A DNA stretch of 10,271 nt from an uncultured Collinsella sp. (lineage in GTDB: Bacteria > Actinomycetota > Coriobacteriia > Coriobacteriales > Coriobacteriaceae), in contig CABUGI010000066.1 in assembly GCA_902491055.1 (NCBI GenBank), positions 1 through 10,271 of the forward strand, given 5' to 3'. The translations under genes and the position numbers were made by a program. Positions 6,887-10,271 of this stretch are shown here, in pieces. Every line of letters starts with the position of its first letter. Position 1 is the stretch's first letter. The notes under the pieces were generated by a model, which saw only the letters and a list, made by a program, of their open reading frames with translations, was not told the DNA's origin and ran no database searches.

Positions 6887-7873
6887 ATGCCGATTAATGA
6901 TCCCGAGAAGTCGGAGAATATGCGCAAGTCCATCCGCGTGTATTCCGGTTCCTCCAACCGTCCCCTCGCTCAGAAGATCGCTGAGTACCTTGGGGTCGAG
7001 CTTTCGGGCCTTACGCTAAAGCAGTTCGCCAACGGTGAGATTTACGCCCGCTACGACGAGACCGTCCGCGGCGCCGACGTCTTCCTGATTCAGTCCGTGG
7101 CCGGCGGCAACGTCAACGACATGCTCATGGAGCTGCTCATCGCCACCGACGCTGCCAAGCGCGCATCCGCCCGCTCCATCACTGCCGTTATCACCCACTA
7201 CGGCTATGCCCGCCAGGACCGCAAGGCCGGCCCGCGCGAGCCCATCACCGCCCGCCTCGTCGCCAACCTGCTCGAGCGCGCCGGCGTCAACCGCATCATC
7301 ACCCTCGACCTGCACCAAGGCCAGATCCAGGGCTTCTTTGATATCCCGGTCAACCACCTGTCCGCACTGCCGCTGTTTGGCCAGTACTACAACGACATGC
7401 ACTTCGACACCGATAACCTGGTTGTCGTCTCCCCCGACGTGGGTCGTGCCAAGGCCGCCAAGAAGCTGTCCGACATGCTCGGCTGCGACCTGGCCATCGC
7501 CCACAAGGGCCGTCCGCGCCACAACGCCGCCGAGGTCATGGGCATCATCGGTGACATCAAGGGCAAGACCTGCATCATCAACGACGACATGATCGACACC
7601 GCTGGCACCCTGTGCGCCAACGTCAAGGAGCTCAAGGCTATGGGCGCTGGCGACATCTACGTCTGCGCCACCCACGGCATCTTCTCCGGTCCGGCCATCG
7701 AGCGTCTGAACGACGCCCCCATCGTCGAGTGCGTCGTCACCGATGCCATTCCCGTCGAGGTCGGCGGCAAGATCAAGACTATCTCGGTCGCCGAGGAGTT
7801 CGCTCAGGCCATCTCCGCCGTTTACCACGAGGAGCCCGTCTCCACGCTCGTCGGCGGCGACTTCGCGCTGTAG
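6887..7873 (+). CDS. prs: Ribose-phosphate pyrophosphokinase (PRPP synthetase)
   Basis: Prs makes PRPP from ribose-5-phosphate and ATP for nucleotide, NAD, His and Trp synthesis. The 328-residue protein matches the bacterial class I enzyme over its whole length: RVYSGSSNRPLAQKIA (17-32), FANGEIYARYDETVRG (47-62), GYARQDRKAGPREPITA (106-122), DLHQGQIQGFFD (141-152), SPDVGRAKAAKKL (182-194), the PRPP-binding loop DDMIDTAGT (233-241) and THGIFSG (262-268). The catalytic flexible loop reads HKGRPRHN (206-213) where many homologues have DKRRPRxN; the catalytic Lys and second Arg are kept (207 and 209), the middle Arg is Gly. AAAGGAGAAGG directly before the ATG supports the start. An internal ATG at codon 12 would give a more usual N-terminus but has no ribosome site. 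A strong terminator follows. Confidence 0.97.
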   Translation: MPINDPEKSENMRKSIRVYSGSSNRPLAQKIAEYLGVELSGLTLKQFANGEIYARYDETVRGADVFLIQSVAGGNVNDMLMELLIATDAAKRASARSITAVITHYGYARQDRKAGPREPITARLVANLLERAGVNRIITLDLHQGQIQGFFDIPVNHLSALPLFGQYYNDMHFDTDNLVVVSPDVGRAKAAKKLSDMLGCDLAIAHKGRPRHNAAEVMGIIGDIKGKTCIINDDMIDTAGTLCANVKELKAMGAGDIYVCATHGIFSGPAIERLNDAPIVECVVTDAIPVEVGGKIKTISVAEEFAQAISAVYHEEPVSTLVGGDFAL

Positions 7874-7906
7874 CCTGCCGCGCATCGCATCATCTTTGAT
7901 GCTTTT

Positions 7907-7938
7907 AAAGGGTCGGAAGCTCGCTTCCGACCCTTTTT
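7907..7938 (+). terminator. Strong Rho-independent terminator after prs
   Basis: AGGGTCGGAAGC (7909-7920) pairs perfectly with GCTTCCGACCCT (7923-7934), followed by five T's (7934-7938). Three A's before the stem make it nearly symmetrical, so it could also work for minus-strand transcripts. Confidence 0.95.
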
Positions 7939-7959
7939 CTATCCCTCGCCAACCTTCCC

Positions 7960-8162
7960 TGGACAATTAGCTCAGATACGTATTTTTTAAAGCTCCAAAG
8001 GGCCGTTCGAAACCTTCTGAGCTCCCCCGGCGGATGCCATGCCGCCCAAAGCTCATCTTTTTCGAGCACAACCGCCGCATCTTTACCCTCAAATCGCCCT
8101 CGAAGGCCCTTAGAAACGTCTCGAACACCCGCCGCTTTATACGTATCTGAACTAACTGTCCA
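7960..8162. mobile_element. 203-bp element with 24-bp terminal inverted repeats (copy A)
   Basis: The element starts TGGACAATTAGCTCAGATAC and its other end, read on the minus strand, starts TGGACAGTTAGTTCAGATAC; both continue GTAT. The two ends thus match at 22 of 24 positions. Inside are GGCGG/CCGCC (8029-8033 with 8042-8046) and AAGGGCC/GGCCCTT (7998-8004 with 8105-8111), so the whole can fold into a long branched hairpin. The minus strand is open across it, but that frame starts outside the element and runs on through the prs terminator, so I do not call a gene. It carries no transposase, has no clear target duplication, and begins just after the prs terminator. It is best described as MITE-like; the parent transposon is unknown. 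Confidence 0.75.
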
Positions 8163-8241
8163 GTAGCTATCGTCAACCTTCGCGGCAAAGCTCAATTTCC
8201 TGCAATCCCCTCAACCGATTCCACCGATTTCATAACACCCA

Positions 8242-8284
8242 GCCGTTCGTGGCGCGCAGCGCCCCGCTGAGCGAAAAGAACGGC
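8242..8284. repeat. Nested inverted repeat upstream of the accessory gene
   Basis: GCCGTTC (8242-8248) pairs with GAACGGC (8278-8284), and inside this lies GGCGC-GCA-GCGCC (8251-8263). It occupies the 163-base gap between element copy A and the next gene. There is no T-run, so it is not an ordinary terminator; it may be an operator, an RNA structure or a remnant of another insertion. I see nothing else in the gap apart from the start signals described next. Confidence 0.4.
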
Positions 8285-8313
8285 ATGGTGGTCGCATTCT
8301 GCCGCCAACTTAG

Positions 8314-8319
8314 TACGTT
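8314..8319 (+). promoter_or_regulatory. Possible -10 box of a leaderless accessory gene
   Basis: TACGTT fits the TANNNT pattern and ends six bases before the ATG at 8326. No Shine-Dalgarno sequence precedes this ATG, so transcription starting at the ATG itself is possible. The -35 region is unconvincing. Confidence 0.3.
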
Positions 8320-8325
8320 ATAGCT

Positions 8326-9453
8326 ATGACGACCGTGATTTCACATTTCTCCGCCCTCCGCGCAATTCGTCGCGCACGACGGGCGTACTCTGCCCTACCC
8401 TGGGACTCCGTTGATAGTGAACAGCAAGCACAGGCCTTGGCTAGCTGCATTCCCAATAATGACGCGATAGACTTTGGCGCACTTTCGATACTCGACGCCT
8501 GGAATGAAGATGATTCCGAACTACTCGATCTTCTCGTTTCAAACGAAGACAACAGACGCCCCGACAAGCGACTTCTTCAGCATATTCTCTCCGCTCCGCT
8601 TCCTGAAGGTGCAATTATGCACGTCGAGGCCGACATCTACGCAACGTCTCCTGCCATGACAGCCATGCTTTGTTCTAAAAATGAATCGGTCGCCAAAACC
8701 TTGATGCTCCTTATGGAGCTGCTCGGAACCTACTCCCTTCCGCCCGAGGCAACCTACCCCATCGCCTATGACGACATCTGGCCCAAGGGCGATAGCTGCG
8801 CAGCGACGGGCGATCTTGATTGCCTGGGCGGCCAGTCGGCAGCCAAACAGCAGAACGAAACCCGCTACGAACAGGCGCACTACAAATGCGAGCCCGCCAC
8901 GACCATCGAAGATCTCGAGGCGGTCGCGCGCTTCGCCAAAAGTAGCTCATACACCTCGTTTCGCACGGCAGTCAAGCTTGCCCGACCCGGATCTGCATCC
9001 CCAGCCGAATCCCTAATGTTAGCCGTTCTCGGAGCGCCCATGCGCTTTGGCGGATTCGGATGTTGCAGCCTGCCCATGGGAGGCCTGCTACTCAACTATC
9101 GAATCGACTTCGACACTCTTGCGGTTAACATGTCCTCCGGCATCCCTTACGCCATCTGCGACCTATATTGCCCGGCCGCCGGAATCGACAACGAATACAA
9201 CGGAATTGGGCATGAGCTTCAAAACGCTCGCATCCACGATGGCAATCGAAATAATGGCCTCAAGGCAATGGGCATCCACGTCCTGGTTATCAATCGCGAC
9301 CAAATGAAAGACCTTGTTGCACTCGAAGCCTTCGCCCAAACGATGCATCGACTCGCAGGAGTCCGATTCCGATATCGCATCAAGGGCTATCGCAAGCGTC
9401 AGGCCGCTTGGCTCAACGCTCTGCGGGCCGGAATCGGCCTTGCGCCGGTCTAA
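8326..9453 (+). CDS. Accessory protein of unknown function with a possible Vsr/DUF559-like nuclease domain
   Basis: I do not recognise the whole 375-residue protein. The N-terminal part (about 1-140) contains EADIYATSPAMTAMLC (101-116) and a helical stretch ending LLGTYSLPP (132-140), resembling the AbiEi-like N-terminal half of accessory proteins in actinobacteria. Residues 155-190 look like a variable linker. The C-terminal part has PGSASPAESLMLAVLG (221-236), RFGGFG (240-245), LNYRIDF (256-262), CDLYCPAAGIDNEYNG (278-293) and, after GNRNN, GLKAMGIHVLVINRDQM (311-327). That order, with Glu228, Asp279 and Glu290, fits a PD-(D/E)XK fold of the Vsr/DUF559 type. Activity is not shown, and Asn292 stands where I would often expect an acidic residue. 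No signal peptide or membrane segment is seen. The gene has no clear ribosome site, appears less GC-rich than prs or pth, stands alone, and is flanked on both sides by elements with the same inverted ends, which suggests transfer. Confidence 0.8.
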   Translation: MTTVISHFSALRAIRRARRAYSALPWDSVDSEQQAQALASCIPNNDAIDFGALSILDAWNEDDSELLDLLVSNEDNRRPDKRLLQHILSAPLPEGAIMHVEADIYATSPAMTAMLCSKNESVAKTLMLLMELLGTYSLPPEATYPIAYDDIWPKGDSCAATGDLDCLGGQSAAKQQNETRYEQAHYKCEPATTIEDLEAVARFAKSSSYTSFRTAVKLARPGSASPAESLMLAVLGAPMRFGGFGCCSLPMGGLLLNYRIDFDTLAVNMSSGIPYAICDLYCPAAGIDNEYNGIGHELQNARIHDGNRNNGLKAMGIHVLVINRDQMKDLVALEAFAQTMHRLAGVRFRYRIKGYRKRQAAWLNALRAGIGLAPV

Positions 9454-9476
9454 ACGGCGAATCACCCGTGCGCCGT
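9454..9476 (+). other. Short hairpin after the accessory gene
   Basis: ACGGCG (9454-9459) can pair with CGCCGT (9471-9476) right after the stop codon. With no T-run it is at most a weak terminator. No other terminator lies between this gene and element copy B. Confidence 0.3.
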
Positions 9477-9486
9477 CGAACAGGGC

Positions 9487-9690
9487 TGGACAGTTAGTTC
9501 AAATACGTATAAATAGACACATTGAATTAGGCTGTTTTGCAGCTATCTCTATACCATTCGCCCTATTTGAAAGCGGGGTAGACTTCAAAACAGCGTCATA
9601 TGGACTAACTAAAGTTCCAAAACAACGTATCGGCATTGAATTGAGCAATTCGAGTCCTCAGAACTTATACGTATCTGAACTAACTGTCCA
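9487..9690. mobile_element. 204-bp element with the same 24-bp terminal inverted repeats (copy B)
   Basis: The left end is TGGACAGTTAGTTCAAATAC plus GTAT; the right end, read on the minus strand, is identical over 24 bases to the right end of copy A. Left and right ends differ at one position. The interior is AT-richer than that of copy A and shows no evident similarity to it, though the length is one base different. It holds its own stem, GCTGTTTTG (9531-9539) with CAAAACAGC (9586-9594), and a direct repeat of CATTGAATT. No transposase or convincing gene is present, and no target duplication is clear. It lies between the accessory gene and the pth promoter. Confidence 0.75.
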
Positions 9691-9745
9691 CCTCGGATTT
9701 TGACGGCCGTCCAAACGCCCCCAAACAACCTCAATTGCCCTCCAT

Positions 9746-9774
9746 TTGACAGCGGCAACAGGGTCGCTCACCAT
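9746..9774 (+). promoter_or_regulatory. Probable pth promoter
   Basis: A perfect TTGACA at 9746-9751 is followed after 17 bases by CACCAT (9769-9774), a weak -10 box. It lies between element copy B and the gene, so pth would keep its own promoter despite the insertions upstream. Confidence 0.45.
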
Positions 9775-9804
9775 AGCAGGCGACAAATCAACGAAAGGAT
9801 GAAC

Positions 9805-10271
9805 ATGGCAGCTGCACAGCCGCTTAAGATTCGCATGGTTGCCGGACTTGGCAACCCTGGCGATGAGTATGCCGAGACCCGCCACAACGCCGGTTTTAAG
9901 GCGATCGACGAGCTGGCCCGTCAGGCCGGCGTCACGTACTGGAAAAACCAAGCAGGCGCCGAGGTCGCGCTCATCAACATCAACGATGCCGAGGAAGAGA
10001 ACGGCAAGCGCCAGATTGTACTGGTCAAGCCGCAGTCGTACATGAACACCTCGGGCGGGCCCATCTCCAAGCTCTGCCGCGAGTACAAGATCAAGGCCGA
10101 GGAGCTGCTCGTGATTCACGACGAGCTCGACATTCCCGCCGGCGACGTCCGCGTTAAGGTGGGCGGCGGCCACGCCGGTCACAACGGCCTGCGCTCCATC
10201 ATCGACAAGATGGGCAGCCGCGACTTCAGCCGCATCCGCACCGGCATCGGCAACCCTCCCGGCAAGATGGC
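9805..10271 (+). CDS. pth: Peptidyl-tRNA hydrolase, C-terminus cut by the window edge
   Basis: Pth cleaves peptidyl-tRNA that drops off ribosomes, freeing the tRNA. From the ATG at 9805 there are 155 complete codons before the right edge, of an expected total near 190. The family motifs are present in order: AGLGNPG (13-19), YAETRHNAGF (22-31) with the catalytic His27, KPQSYMNTSG (75-84) with Asn81, IHDELDIP (104-111) with Asp106, and GGGHAGHNGLRS (120-131) with Asn127. AAAGGA (9794-9799) sits five bases before the ATG. A later in-frame ATG (codon 11) would trim the start to just before the core fold but lacks a ribosome site. The insert AEEENGKRQ (62-70) is a little longer than usual. The gene follows prs across the accessory island. 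Confidence 0.96.
   Translation, partial: MAAAQPLKIRMVAGLGNPGDEYAETRHNAGFKAIDELARQAGVTYWKNQAGAEVALININDAEEENGKRQIVLVKPQSYMNTSGGPISKLCREYKIKAEELLVIHDELDIPAGDVRVKVGGGHAGHNGLRSIIDKMGSRDFSRIRTGIGNPPGKM

Noticed and set aside
7016..7966. 316-codon open frame on the minus strand opposite prs
   Set aside because: Low-complexity Asp/Gly/Val-rich antisense shadow that also crosses the prs terminator.
7905..8195. 96-codon minus-strand frame crossing element copy A
   Set aside because: It begins outside the element, runs through its ends and then through the prs terminator hairpin, and has no ribosome site; the protein-like look comes from the inverted ends.
9658..10182. 174-codon minus-strand frame opposite pth
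   Set aside because: Antisense shadow of pth whose end is supplied by the terminal repeat of element copy B.
1..10271. CRISPR array, tRNA or rRNA genes
   Set aside because: No regularly spaced direct repeats and no tRNA- or rRNA-like conserved stretches were seen on either strand.

Overview
This GC-rich window carries a chromosomal housekeeping block with accessory insertions. Gene content, the glmU-prs-pth order, an ECF transporter with a duplicated ATPase and the codon style suggest a Coriobacteriia actinobacterium, most likely Collinsella or a close relative. That placement is an inference from recalled family patterns and was not tested by a search.

Left part (1-1836): a Sir2-type NAD-dependent deacylase, cut by the window edge, lies on the minus strand and diverges from a complete ExoIII-family DNase/AP endonuclease gene (870-1688). 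A long imperfect palindrome (1750-1812) sits between that gene and the convergent transporter operon.

Middle left (1837-5281): a tight minus-strand ECF operon in the order T component (5091-4198), double ATPase (4198-2555) and S component (2550-1837), with a one-base overlap at the first junction and four bases at the second. This S plus duplicated ATPase plus T layout matches the predicted CbrT/CbrU/CbrV cobalamin transporter, but the substrate is unproven. Inside the ATPase, the linker between the two ABC domains coincides with a roughly 189-bp block (3216-3404) that has matching inverted ends and internal hairpins. It looks like a mobile or palindromic repeat that inserted in frame.

Right part (5282-10271): glmU (UDP-GlcNAc synthesis), a terminator, prs (PRPP synthesis), a strong terminator, then an accessory island, then pth (peptidyl-tRNA hydrolase), cut by the right edge. 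The island holds two elements of 203 and 204 bp with the same 24-bp terminal inverted repeats but different interiors. They flank one 375-residue gene that appears less GC-rich than its neighbours and has a possible Vsr/DUF559-like nuclease C-terminus. glmU, prs and pth are close neighbours in many Gram-positive genomes, so this block probably interrupts an older arrangement.

The most notable observations are the paired 203/204-bp elements around the putative nuclease gene and the in-frame repeat inside the ECF ATPase.
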